NCBI GenBank assembly: GCA_034770075.1
Contig: JAVJAP010000046.1
Location: forward strand, 248,001-312,000
DNA from: Aralia elata
Taxonomy: Eukaryota; Streptophyta; Magnoliopsida; Apiales; Araliaceae
DNA: 64,000 bases
Reading direction: 5' to 3'
Shown: piece by piece, positions 1-11,599 of the stretch
Numbering within the stretch: position 1 is the stretch's first letter
How the letters are laid out: each line of letters starts with the position of its first letter
Notes under the pieces: model-generated
Database searches by the model: none
What the model saw: the letters and a program-made list of their open reading frames with translations, nothing else
Told to the model about the DNA's origin: nothing
Translations under genes and position numbers: made by a program

Positions 1-1650
1 GTTTGTCTATATGCAAGGATCGTGTTTCCAAAAATTGGGGAAATCAACCATAAGTCATACATGTCAGAAAACAATGAAAACATGAATTTACTGTCAACCT
101 GTGGAACAAAACTATCATCTTCTTATTATAATTTAATTTATTAATTGCACATACATGTTTATTATTAATAAAATGAATTGCGGCGAGTTTGTATCTAGTT
201 ACATCTAAATTACTGTTTTTTTTTAAATTTTAGTTTCAATAAATCATATAAATTATTTGGGAGTCAAAACAAAAAAAAAATGTCGCTAGTAATGTCGTCA
301 AACAATGTCGCCGTAGAAGGACTCCTCTGCAGCAATTCCAAAGGAAGTTGCACATGTGACTATAAATGTAAAATAGATTCAGGGATGGTTTTGTATACTC
401 CTATTATTCTCTCATGCCTGAACGCTAGAGCAAGGAAAAATTGTGATTTGTTTGCAGAAGCTAATAGCCAGAAGATTTCATATGATTCTAAAACATTTTT
501 CTCTTGTTGGTAGTAAAGAGAGTAATACAAGTCACAAGTAGCCATTGGCCGTCCCATGATCAATGGGATTTTTTTTCCCCAGCCTAGATTGATCATTCCA
601 CTGGTGGATTTTTTATTTTTTTTTATATATTTATATTTTTTTTGGGTTCAATTGTATTAGGGAGCATTATGACATTATAGGGTAGTTAAATTAGTTCTAT
701 TATGTTACTTGTTAATTCAAAGATCTGCGATTAGCTCCCTTAAAATATGATATTTAAATGAGTCGTTTATTGCAAAGTACTTTAGAAGATTGCCAATTCG
801 ATTACTCAAACTTTTAATTGTATATCAAAATCGTCCAAAATTGAAGCAATCCCATTATTTGCAAAGTTAGAATCAACAGACGTTAAATATAAAATTCTAT
901 TATAGCTTAGATTGTGTGTAATTGGACAAGTGTCGGTTAAAAAGTACTAAAGATCATATATGTATAACCGATAACTTTAGAGGCAAGTGTCAAAATAACA
1001 AAATAAAATGTTCCAAGAGTATAATTCTATCCTTAATTAATTAATTTAAATGTCAATGTTGACATTAGAATAAGCTGGGTTAATTGGTTATGGGATTTTC
1101 TTCTTTGTCAGTTATTTCTATAAAAATCTAAAAGTTAATAAAAGAGAAAATAATCTAATTTTCATATTAAATCTATGCCCTCGCCACTTTTAATTTTCCC
1201 TTTGTTACTCTCTCTATTCCACATAAAAAAAATTTATAAAAAAAAAATATTTTATAAAAACAATAAATATATTATCCTACTATAACTTTCAATTCTACTA
1301 CTATCTTGTCACCAATAACACTAAAATACACACATTATATTTAATAATATGAAAGAAGAAAAAATAAAATTTATAAATTTTATAAATGAGATTCAAGTGA
1401 ATATTTTATAATATAGATTATGATTTTTTCGTACATAAAAAAATCTTGAAATTTTCAATAAAATAAAATTTTATAGCATGTTTAGGCAATATGTATGACT
1501 TGATCAAATGTTGACATGCAAGTGGTTTTTATATAACTGAGATAATTAAAACTCCCTTCTATAAACTTCTAACAACAAAAAGAAAACATGACCCACAATG
1601 GTAATTGATATGCAATTGATTAGCTGAAATATTTTTAAAATTAACAATCT
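1..1650. other. AT-rich intergenic sequence, no supported gene
   Basis: I see no gene here that I can support. A 77-codon frame starts at 280 just after an A-rich run and has a short cysteine-rich stretch, but it shows no recognisable family, no splice context and no upstream promoter signal, so I do not call it. The rest is AT-rich with homopolymer runs. Confidence 0.5.
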
Positions 1651-1777
1651 TCCATTGACTTTTATGGTCAAATTGATTATTTTTAAAATTAACAATTAAA
1701 CATATATATTTAGATTTTCAAAAAAGCAAACATTGAGATTAGTACTAAATTGTATTTAATTTATAATGTTTATAGGC

Positions 1778-1825
<48 letters not shown>

Positions 1826-1903
1826 ATATATATATATATAAAAGAATAATAATAAGATATATTGATTTAAAAAATAATAAATTTGACCATAAAAGTCAAT
1901 GGA
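1651..1903. repeat. Hairpin MITE remnant with perfect 24-bp inverted repeat
   Basis: Positions 1651-1674 and 1880-1903 are perfect inverted complements of 24 bp. Just outside the right arm lies the terminus-like sequence GACGAAGGGAGTA (about 1920-1932), typical of plant Stowaway-like MITEs; the matching left terminus is missing. An (AC)n(AT)n microsatellite lies between the arms. I infer a decayed Stowaway-type MITE. Confidence 0.6.
1782..1840. repeat. (AC)n followed by (AT)n microsatellite
   Basis: A pure AC dinucleotide run (about 1782-1808) passes directly into an AT run (about 1809-1840). It sits in the loop of the hairpin MITE remnant. Confidence 0.9.
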
Positions 1904-2191
1904 GAACTTTTATCTTGAGACGAAGGGAGTATTATATAGGGCTCCGTATGCATGTCTTTACAATTCTATCATTGATTGCAACTTTTGACAACTTATGAGG
2001 ATCAACTTAACAGTAATTTTTATTTAGGGATCAGACGTAAAATACCTAGGGACCATGGGTTTTCTTTACAAACAGTAGTTCTATTCTGTGAGCCCGAATT
2101 GTATTGCCCCAAAACCTCATAAGTCTAACCACTCTACATCTTAAAAATCGCCATTTCTTTCCAAAATCGTTTCATCTGAGATAGGGGGAAG

Positions 2192-2554
2192 ATGTCACAT
2201 AATTGTGCGGTTATAGTGGTATTGAGTGTGTTATTTTTGATTAGGGCTTTGGGAGGGAATGATAATGCGAATACACCTGTGCATGATGAGCTTGATTCTG
2301 ACGATTTAAGAGGTCTTGGGGTAATAGCATTGGTTGCTGTTTTTATGCTTGTGGCTTTATTAATATGGGCATCTACACACCCACCACCTCCTCCTCCTGT
2401 GGATGCTACTGCTAGTGTGGATGAACTGGGGCGGAGTCCGGGAATACCTAACCAATTCATTGGTTTTGCAAGCTCCGGAAAGGTTGGAAGTTTAATTTAT
2501 TTTTTTAATTTCACGTTTGTTTTTATAGCTTCAAAGCTAGCATTTAACTTTTGA
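2192..2554 (+). CDS. Hypothetical small membrane protein (120 codons), uncertain
   Basis: I do not recognise a family. The reading frame starts at an ATG at 2192. It encodes a hydrophobic N-terminal stretch (residues about 7-20), an acidic linker (HDELDSDDLRG), a second strongly hydrophobic segment (about 44-62, suitable for a membrane span) and a six-proline run followed by a polar tail. The last ~40 codons are low-complexity; a possible splice donor (AAAG|GTTGG, about 2480) would end the exon before them. It could be exon 1 of a small gene or a chance frame. It lies outside the hAT element that follows. Confidence 0.3.
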   Translation: MSHNCAVIVVLSVLFLIRALGGNDNANTPVHDELDSDDLRGLGVIALVAVFMLVALLIWASTHPPPPPPVDATASVDELGRSPGIPNQFIGFASSGKVGSLIYFFNFTFVFIASKLAFNF

Positions 2555-2696
2555 TTTTTTTTTTCCGAAAGAGTAGTGATAATCCATCCCTTTTACTGTT
2601 CTGAACATAACAAAATGCCATCTATTCTTTTAAATATCTTGTTTCCCCTGTGGAGAGGTTCACAACCAATTTTTTCTAAAACTGGTTTGGTACAAA

Positions 2697-3589
2697 TAGA
2701 GGTGTCAAATGGTAATGGGTTATTAACGGGTTGGATCATAAATGAATAATTTTAAATGGGTTATAAATGGATAAATTTAAAGGGATATGAGGTGAACCTA
2801 TCAACCCGGATAAAACTGAAAGTTAGTTTTTCAATTTTTCTCGATACAACAAAAAAATACCTTTTTTGACCTCGTTTTTGGGACAACTATGTTGGATCTG
2901 GGCAGGGAATTGATGATGGAATTTCTCCCAACTACGAAGAGAGAAGAGTTAAAAGCGAGGTATATAGAATTTGACAGAATACATTAATACAAATGTTTAC
3001 TTACCTTATGAATAACATTGAGTTTTAATGATTTTTTATGTTGTAGCTAGCAGTTCTTCAAGCTGAATTGGAACGTATGAAAACGGAAAATCAGCATCTT
3101 AGAGACTTACTAAATCAGGTGACTAACAATTATTACACTCTCCAGATGCATTTAGTTACACTTATGCAGCAACAGAATCAGAAAGTGGCCGTTGATGAAT
3201 TAGAACAAGCCGGTGATCATTCTACTAATAATAAGGTTGACCATGTAGTTAGACATAGTACTAGTGGTACTAATATGTTACTTAGACAGTTCATTGATTT
3301 GGGATTAGGAGGTCCAATTAATGCTGAAACTGAACAAGAGCCTTCATTGTCTACGTCGGAGGGCGGTGACCCTTCATAATGGACGGTGCTACTGAGGAGT
3401 CGAGTGGGAGAGTACCAGTTGGAATTTTCTTAGGTGGGTTAGTGGATATTAATCATTTAACCCACTTAATTTATTATTATCGATCTAACCCAACCTACTT
3501 AGATACTCGCTAAGTAAATGGATAATTTAACTCATTAATTTATGGGTTTAATGGACGGGTTTAGGGGTTGGGTTTAATTGCCAGCTCTA
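2697..3589. mobile_element. Non-autonomous hAT-like element carrying WRKY exons (Pack-type)
   Basis: The left end reads TAGAGGTGTCAAATGG. The right end, read inward on the other strand, starts TAGAGCTGGCAA, a 10/12 match. The flanks are GGTACAAA (2689-2696) and GGTACTAA (3590-3597), an 8-bp target duplication with one mismatch, as expected for hAT elements. Both subterminal regions are rich in short AACCCA/TGGGTT motifs on either strand, also typical of hAT. The ~893-bp element has no transposase. Its centre (about 2880-3420) holds two exons of a WRKY transcription factor gene separated by a canonical intron, so it looks like a captured genomic gene fragment. Confidence 0.75.
2906..3379 (+). 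pseudogene. WRKY transcription factor group IIb fragment (coiled-coil region only)
   Basis: Exon a (about 2906-2959) encodes a segment with DDGISPN and RRVKSE. The intron at 2960-3046 (87 bp) has GT and AG ends. Exon b (3047-3379) joins in frame and opens LAVLQAELERMKTENQHLR, then LLNQVTNNYYTLQMHLVTL, the leucine-zipper-like coiled coil typical of group IIb WRKY factors (WRKY6/31/42/72 type). Further on it has RQFIDLGLGG, also a group IIb feature. The frame ends at a stop at 3377-3379. The DNA-binding WRKYGQK domain is absent here and I do not find it downstream before about 6 kb. In known proteins the coiled coil mediates dimerisation in the nucleus; a product of this fragment could at most dimerise. 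It lies wholly inside the hAT element. Confidence 0.8.
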
Positions 3590-3597
3590 GGTACTAA

Positions 3598-6237
3598 CAA
3601 TTATGACTACCACCATTATTAGTTCTGAAGCTATAGGTCCTATAAAAGGGTCCAAGAGTGAATCAGTTCTCATTTGGCGGAACAAATGTATAAATATTCT
3701 ATTTTTAATTGTCGTTTCATATGGAAAAGCTAATTTCTAGCTGATACTTTTTTTGGTTCCTTGTTCTTTCTGCTATGGAGGTTTCGCCCTCGCTTTTTCT
3801 GAAATATGGCTCGATTATGCTGCCAAACATTCCTTATTTGTTTTTCCCCACTCATACTTGCACCATGTATATTTTGGTTTGGCAATTCCTTTTCCTTATT
3901 CTTATTGATTGTTGACGTTGTTAAATATATGCGTGAGTGCATATCATATTTTCTTTACCAAACTAAGATGCGTGTCTTGTGTGTGCGTGTTCACCTTTGG
4001 CTGAGTGGATATGTTTTTCAGTGATTTTTTCCATTAGGTGGAACTGCAGAACCAACCTCGGCCTGTTTCAGTGTGATTCTGAGGCTAGACCGAGCAGGAT
4101 CTTATTACGGTTTGGTCTGTATAGTATAGCTACTATGGCTTCGCATGAATGAGTTAATTTCGGGAATTCAAATGCAGGCCCTGGTTATCTCCTTCGTAAT
4201 CTTAATGTTCTTATGGACGAATGGAATACGGGTTAAAAATTTTGATTTAAAGGTTGCCTTTCAAGTCAAAAAGGCCGTAGAACCTTGCTAACTTTAGAAA
4301 TGTCTCGATTGCAGGTTGCTCCATCTCAGTAGATGGCAATCTCGGATGATGACAGGTATGGAGTTGCAGTGCAAGTTTTCTTCAATAGGAATGGCTGGCC
4401 TTATCCTCACTTCCACACATTCTTTTGAGTCTATGCCAAGTTTCTCAAGCTAGTTTACTTGTTCTGTGCTGTCAATCCAATTAAGTATGCAATTTCGGAA
4501 ATTATTAGTAGTTAGTATGTTCAAATTGTGTTTTTGTAAGATTGGTTAAAGCAAGCACACTGGCTTGCTAAGGATGCTATTATGTTCAACTCTTCTGTTA
4601 CTATATAACCGAATTACTAAAAGGCAAAAGCGTGGGTATCCAGACCCAAAAAGAGTTTGCAAATATGTAGTATGCATAATAATAGAAAGAGCTTGTGGCA
4701 AAAGCATACCCTTCGTAGTAAGAAGTGATTTAATATACAGCAGTTCCATAAAGCTGTCCAAGAGAAATGGCAATTTGAAGTAAGTGGCTATATGACTTTC
4801 TTGTCGCTATATTGTACCTGTTAAAGTGTTAACAATCTTGTTTTAGTAAAGATTAGAAGTGGAGTTCAACAGAATTTAATTCACAGAAAGCTAATTAGTG
4901 GTTAACAAATTCCGTATGGGCCTTCCTTTTGGATGTTGCGTTCGACGGTAAAAATGTATGTTTTAGTGTTATTGGGATAAACTCATATCTCACATAGGAG
5001 AGAAATAAATTTTTTCTTGATTTTATATAGTGGGACTTCTTTACTAAAACAAAATACTCACGTCATTTATATTTCAATCATTCTCTATTCTATTCTTTCA
5101 ATCCAAACGTAGTATTACAATAAATTGTTTGTATTCTGATCTCCAATTTTCATTTTTCAAAAAGCTCTTGCTTCTAAGTTGGAAAGGGAGCTTCCACCAA
5201 CAAGGACTGCCCATCCTCTTTGGCCTTAAAATGGAGATTCACCCTTCTATCATCTCTCCTTTTTGTAAAATCATGATTCTAACCCTTCTCATTTCTTTAT
5301 GTAAAAGCATCTCTGAGTGCAATTTTTTTAATAGGGAATTGATATTTTCACAAGTGAAATTATTAGTTTCATAATGTACTCTATCACATAAACTATGAAA
5401 TACTTATGAAAATATCAATTCTGTAATTATATAGGAAATGATGAATTAATAGCCCTTATTTCGTTATACAACCAATGAGTAACTAATGACCAGGCCTCTC
5501 TCTCTCTCTTAAAAGAACCAATGTGGAAGGAGCTAAATGAGGAGGGTGCATGAGATACGTAATCCATAAAACAGGATTGATACAACTAAAGTAACTAACT
5601 AAACAAATCACAAAATTGTTAATTTCTTGAGAAAGATTGAACCGTATGAGACATTTAATTTGTTCGGGCATGCTAAATGCGGGTCGCCCACGCAGAGGTC
5701 AGCGTTAACAAATGCATTTGATAGTCAAAACGCAACGCATCTCTTTTGTTTTTATTAAACAAACTCAAAGGAAGAGAGAGATACTCTGGTTTAATAGTGT
5801 AAATTAACCCAAACAAAGGAAAAAGTTATAGTACGATTCTATTTCTTTATTACTCCATCCATCCGTTCCGGGGAAAAAATCATCTATAAATTCAAATAGA
5901 ACTCTCTTTTGTGAAACGAATACAGGTGATTGGAAGAACTAATATAAATACTTTAATGGAAAATTGGTTCAATTTAACGTCTTTATTTCTTTCTCCCTAA
6001 GAGTTGCAGATTTTTTGAGTGTTTATTGGAGTATTTTTTTTTGTCTTCTTAGTGTAGTATAGATTATACAGGCGAAGGGGTAAATAATGTCCAAAATTGC
6101 TATCTAGAATTATACTACTTTTCAAAAAGTTAAACCAAAAATATAAAAATAATAATATATGTCTAAAAAATAATATTCATAATAGTAGTTTATGTATTTA
6201 TGTTGCTTAATAAACATCATGCTTTTTTCCACACACT

Positions 6238-6268
<31 letters not shown>

Positions 6269-6819
6269 TACTAATTTGAATGGAATTTAATATTCTTGCC
6301 TTTGGTAAGAATGGATTCCAAGATCTCATGCACCCAAACCTTATGAGTAGTTGTTTTTACAAACTATTATTTTTGCATGATTACAAAATTGATTTAATAT
6401 CATATATTAGTATTATATAACAATTTATATACATTTGGGTCATTGTGTACCATTTAAGCCACAATCATTGTAATTCTAATCGAACAAGAATTATACTTTT
6501 AATAACATAAGTTGAAATTTTATTCGTTTACTATTATCTTTTTCAAATGGAAATATAATTATTGTTTGGAGGGATGGAAATGAAGTGTTAATGAATGACT
6601 AACAAAGACATGAATGCAATTGATTTGAATTTTTATTAGAAAAATCTATATATTATACATATATATATAACTAATTATTGGTATTAGATAACTCCTCCGC
6701 CTCAAAATATAAGATAACATGCAATAACTTATTAAAAGTCAATCCGAGACTTTTTTTTAATTTAAATCCACTAGTAGTAGTAGCAGTAAGTAGTGGTGGT
6801 GGTGGTAACAGAGTGTTAT
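3598..6819. other. Intergenic sequence with MITE termini, no supported gene
   Basis: No coding region is supported. Short frames on both strands are below 85 codons and lack recognisable motifs. Two places resemble isolated Stowaway-type left ends (near 5851 and 6691, both beginning CTCC-type termini), without clear right ends. A (TTTA)n run lies at 6238-6269, and an AGT/GGT triplet run (about 6773-6807) directly precedes the retrotransposon. Confidence 0.5.
6238..6269. repeat. (TTTA)n simple repeat
   Basis: About eight uninterrupted tetranucleotide units of TTTA/ATTT are seen directly. Confidence 0.9.
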
Positions 6820-7490
6820 TGTAATAACCGCGAATTTTAAGTAACATTAGAAATAAAATTGAGAGTTTAAATTTTTAATGAGCTAAGTTTTTATTTTATT
6901 TAAAACATTATGTGTTATGTGTGACTGTGATTTTATGGATGAGATAATTAGAGGAAGGTCCACTTAATGGGTTAATTAGATTAATGGACCAACCCAGACA
7001 AGGTAATATCAAATTATTGATAAGGAAAGTGGGTTATGTGATGATTCAATTAACTTGATAGTTAACAAGTTAAATTGGATTATGTGAGATCATTAATTTG
7101 ATTATTAATGGTAAAGTGTAAAATAATAATAATAATAATTTATAATTCCACTAGGAATTTATTAAGGATGGAACTAGCCAAATCGGTTCCATTCCCGATT
7201 AATTGCTTAGGGACTTGTGATTAGGTCATGTAATTATTTAGATTGGCCCAACCTTGGTAGATAAGCTCAGCCGAACTCAAAGGGGAGAGTAATCATATCT
7301 TATGTCATTTTTTTTCTACACAACTACAAATTGGTGAACAACTCTTACCAACTCTATGTACTTTCTAGCTTGCTGAATAGATAAAAAATCCCTTGATTCG
7401 TGGGATAGCAAGAAAAAAGAGAGAAGATATTATGATCATGTATAGATATATATATAATTATAAGTAGAGATTATGGAAGCTATAAATAGA

Positions 7491-7499
7491 CTACCTCAC
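7491..7499 (+). promoter_or_regulatory. TATA box of 5' LTR
   Basis: TATAAATAG occurs in the U3 part; the same motif stands at 18183-18191 in the 3' LTR copy. It would set the start of the retrotransposon transcript about 30 bp downstream and makes U3 about 0.7 kb. Confidence 0.6.
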
Positions 7500-8349
7500 C
7501 TATCTAGCAAATGTTACTTCCTTAGTCTTGTAAGTTTGAGAGCACAAAATATTTGATAGAGAGAAGGCTTCAGACCACTTGGAGAGGAGATTTATTTCAT
7601 GCCTTCAAGATTTATTATATATTTCGGAAAGAAGAGAAGAAATGCATCCAAAACAAGGAGGTGAGAAGTTTTCTAATCTCAGTAGTTATGGTCTATCTAT
7701 ATTAATATCATTATCTGTATGTGCATAGGTTGGGTAATTTATGCTTAACCAGTATATAAGGCCTTAGTCCCTTTAACGAGATAATGTTAAGAGTTCGAAC
7801 TGCAGCCTGTATGTACCCATTGTTCATGATCATAAGTTATTGCAAACTTTGATTATGGACATTAGAACTCTTGACCAGACCCTAGTTGAACCACATGAGT
7901 AGTAGCTCTGTAACTTTTCACTAGGACAACTATGATTATTTAACTGTGTGTGCAACTGATTGAGATCAGTGACTGACTTGAGTCAAACTCAGATTAGAAT
8001 TGTAGCAGAATGACAAACTTGAGATGATGCTTATGTTGAAATCTCAGGAACTTTATGTTTATGGACCATAGAGGATGACAGTTGGACCTATGATTAACCA
8101 CGAGTAAAACCAAGGAGGAGTGCATCTGAGCATGCACAATGATCTTGCTAATAAACCAGTCCAAGGCCTCTGTCAAGTTATCAATGAGCAGACACAACAG
8201 TTGATATTGAGCTTAATCTAATCTTTGAGTTCATTAGCCATGAGTCAGGCCCAAACCATGTGTCTGGACTTGTATGATCGTAAACCAATCAGTCAAGGAA
8301 TGTTCTTTAAATTGAATTCTTATTATAAACCCAAGTCCCATCAAATTGT

Positions 8350-9035
8350 AGAATGAACTCTACGATCATAGAGTGGTTTCACTCCGATCGTAGAACACTT
8401 TTGTAAATCGTAGAGCAAGGCAACCAAGTCAGTTAGAAAATATAGAGTGAACTCTACGATCGTAGAGTGACTTCACTCCGACCGTAGAGCGCATTTATAA
8501 AACAAAGGGTAAGTCAGCCGAGTTAGTCCGAGACCGTAGAGCTGCACCCGCAATCGTAGAGTAAGTTGGGGCAAGACCAGAGGTAATCGTAGAGTGAACC
8601 TTACGATCATAGAGTCAACTCTGTCGATCGTAGAGCTTCACTAGGAATAGTAGAGTCAACTTTGTCAATCGTAGAGTGAACTCTACTAATCGTATAGCTT
8701 CTCCAGTAAGTCGTAGAGTTTCACTTGTGATCGTAGAGTCACAGCAAAGCCCTGCTAAGCCAAACCAACTAACCTCGACATAATTTCACCAAGTCAGAAA
8801 GACCTTAGTGATCGTAGAGTCACCCCACTGATCGTAGAGTGACTCCACCAACCTTGATAAAGCCCTACTGATCGTAGAACTGTTATGACAATACCAAAGG
8901 AGGGTTAAATGGACCATAAGGCAGAGTCTTTTGAGTAAGTCTATTTAGTCCATTATTGATGATTAACTATGACTGATCATAGAGTAATGATAATCATTGT
9001 AGGATACTTGCAGAGCAGAATCGTAGAGTAAATAG
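8350..9035 (+). repeat. Dispersed TCGTAGAG motif array inside the LTR
   Basis: Roughly 18-20 copies of TCGTAGAG or one-base variants are scattered over ~690 bp with irregular 15-45 bp spacing. Some occur as palindromes of the type ACTCTACGATCGTAGAGT (for example near 8453-8470). The segment lies in the R-U5 part of the LTR, and the truncated 3' LTR lacks it. Confidence 0.8.
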
Positions 9036-10281
9036 TAAGCAGGAGACCATGCAAGTTTCCCTACCTTACTCAAGTTATAATTGAGCAAGTTCTCTGATCT
9101 TGTTCAAATGTTCCTTTGTGCAAGTTTCTCTGACGTTATTCAAACGTTCTTTTGATTGCAAGTTTCCCTCACTTGGAGCCTATCAAATTATTGTTATACC
9201 ACTGTGTATACATGTTGCAAGTTTCTCTAACATTCTTTTGAATGCAAGTTTCCAAACTCAAACTTGAGTTATTATTTTTCAAACATGTTAGTGGATAATT
9301 ATTGTCAATTATTTCACATACATGAGAATTATTGATATTCACACATAATACATGTTCTTATATTCAGACTTGTATCTATTTTGGAGATATCTAGGTGGTT
9401 TAATTATTGAATATTATTCCACATCAATAATATTATTGTTTATTGCATTTGCGTGCCTTTAAAGCTTGTTTCATTATTGAACTGAAAAAGTTATTTGAAG
9501 TTCTATTATTCATGAACTGTTTTAGTTTAAGCTAGTTGTATCAGCTAGACTGAACATGTTCAAATTTGATTGATTCAAATAAGTTTTGAAAGCTGTTTCC
9601 AAGCCAGTTGTTGGTGCAGACTCTTAGACTGAGAAAAAGAACAATTTTTATTAAGGTAGTATATCGAAAAACCGAATATCTGCCCGTCTATTAAGTGTTA
9701 TGCATATTCACCGGCTATGAAAGGTTGATCCCCTTGATTACCAAAACTAGCTAAAAGGTCCAGTTTAATTACTGATAAACCTTCGTATTTATTCATGGTC
9801 ATTGTTGACCACTCAACATTATTTATTCAATCTTTCATTATTGAAACTTGATTCTCGTTCTTTCACAATCATTATATATTGTTGAAAATTCAAAAGTTAA
9901 TTCTTTTTTCAATCATGATATATCGTCCTTGTATTTAAACTTGTTGAGCGAATTAGTTGTTCACCCTTGCTATATCATGATATTATTAGAGTTAAGCCCA
10001 AGTGTTCGAAGAAAGACAAAGGCAAAGGCAAAGTTCAAGAGTAGCTTAATGTAACGTTTAATTATTATGTTATCTTATGTAATTTGATTATGTAAACCTT
10101 TTAAGATATTAAGGGTGTGTATTAAGTTAAGGTTGGTAGACCTTGGGAATGATGTAGAACTTTTGTATTAAACAATTTATGTTTATATATTCCGCGATAC
10201 TTTATAGAATGTATATATTGATGTTGGACCGTGAGCGCTGAGCCCGAGGTTAGGGAACCCAGATTTGAGGGCGTCACAGGT

Positions 10282-10293
10282 TGGTATCAAAGT
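10282..10293 (+). other. Primer binding site, initiator-Met tRNA type
   Basis: TGGTATCAAAGT lies two to three bases after the LTR end. It matches the canonical plant TGGTATCAGAGC site, complementary to the 3' end of initiator methionine tRNA, except for two bases. The minus-strand Tekay-like element has the corresponding TTGGTATCAAAGC. Confidence 0.75.
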
Positions 10294-10503
10294 CGTAGGT
10301 TATAACATTAGGATACAAAACCTAGGTTATAACCTTAAAAGAGTCAACTCACTTCGAGTTTTAGGAGATGGATTTTTGGGAATTCATAAAATCGAGTTGT
10401 TACACAATGAAATATATCTTCATTTCATCGGTGAATATATTTTATTGCGATGCTGATGTGGTTTGTTTATTTATTGATGGTGTTGTGATTATTGAATGCT
10501 TGA

Positions 10504-11221
10504 GGAGGGGAAGGATAGTCCCACGGTTGAGCAAGAGTCGAAGATGGACCACATTGAGGATCTTGAGTCTGAGCCGGAAATGGAATCATAGGAAGAGCCT
10601 ATGGAGATTAAGGACCATACTAAAGGGGTTGTGGTTGGTAAGTTAATGGATAGAAATTTAGAATTAGAGGAAAGAAATACAAAGTTGGAAGGCCGAATTG
10701 CTCACTTAGAAGAGCAGAACATGACCCATCAGTTTATGGAGGTATAATACATGGAGTTAGCCTATCAATTATAGGCTGAGATGGCAGAAATGAAGGAACA
10801 GTTGGAAGGATATGTGACTTCAGCCCAGCATGTGGGGTCACTACTTCATCAGTTAGTCGCCTGAAATACTGAGCTGAGAGAGAAATTAAAGCAAAAAGAG
10901 TTGAAGTTAATGGAGTTGGGGATAGAACATCGGGCTATGAAGTTTGAGTTTGATTTGGAAATTGCTGACAAGATCAGAATTGAGGATGCTTGGGTTAGAG
11001 TAGCCAGGAGAGTCGACCAATTAGAGAAAGAACTGCAAGCAGAAGACGTGATGATCGAGACTCTAGGGTTGGCACTAAACACCACCTACGGGAGTCAAAG
11101 AAAAGGGGATGGGAGGCACCCCGTGGATGAAGGAGAGAGTAGTCGTTCGATTCGCCGTCGAGTGATGGATGGATATATGCAGCATGAGCATGCTAATGCA
11201 GCTCATCATGGCATGCAGTGA
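10504..11221 (+). pseudogene. Extra coiled-coil leader ORF upstream of gag
   Basis: Between primer site and gag, one frame reads as a charged, coiled-coil-like protein broken by about three stops. An acidic start (EDLESEPEMES) is followed by long heptad-rich stretches such as LEERNTKLEGRIAHLEEQN and LREKLKQKELKLMELG. The last 106 codons (10901-11221) are still open and end in an Arg/His-rich tail. It is not a gag, protease or polymerase domain. Extra ORFs at this position are known from some plant Ty3/gypsy elements; function unknown. I infer a structural or RNA-binding accessory protein only by analogy. Confidence 0.5.
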
Positions 11222-11599
11222 TGTGATAGTTTAGATGTCGTGTATGGTATATAGATGCAGTTAGTACCCTTTTGTTTATAAGGTATATATGTGATGTAAA
11301 CCTCAGACTGTGAGAGTATGTAAATATGATGTATCCCCACTTTATGTGCTTAGGGGAATATAGTTATGGTGAATCCCACCTTTTGTTGCTTAAGTGAGAT
11401 AGATAACATTTATAGGAATATGCCAGAAAATTGTAAGTATATGACACTATAATTTGGTATATGGATATAAATGCAGTGTTATGATTATATATTTGACTGA
11501 GTTTAAATTACGCGTTAAATTTTAAATGCTAACACTAATAAAATATGGCATAAAATGTAAAACGAGAAGTAATAATTTAAGGTTTTGTTTATTTAGACA

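Larger units (their letters stand above)
6820..10278 (+). repeat. 5' LTR of the Tekay-like element (about 3.46 kb)
   Basis: It starts TGTAATAACC and ends GGGCGTCACA just before the primer site. Only its first ~1.1 kb is matched by the truncated 3' LTR: the two copies align from 6820/17511 to 7924/18604, with a ~20-bp indel near 7720-7735. The right boundary is inferred from the adjacent primer site and from the same GGGGGCGTCACA ending in the related minus-strand element. A TATA box lies 670 bp in. The part beyond 7925 contains arrays of the TCGTAGAG motif and several GCAAGTTTC copies (9040-9260). Confidence 0.75.

Noticed and set aside
280..513. 77-codon ORF
   Set aside because: No family, no promoter or splice context; length is compatible with chance.
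2906..3379. A functional WRKY gene
   Set aside because: No WRKYGQK domain in the window near it, and the exons lie within hAT element ends.
6820..7924. A 1.1-kb 5' LTR for the Tekay-like element, from the length of LTR-LTR identity
   Set aside because: The primer site lies at 10282, not after 7924; the 3' copy is truncated into a transporter exon, so the identity only covers what is left.
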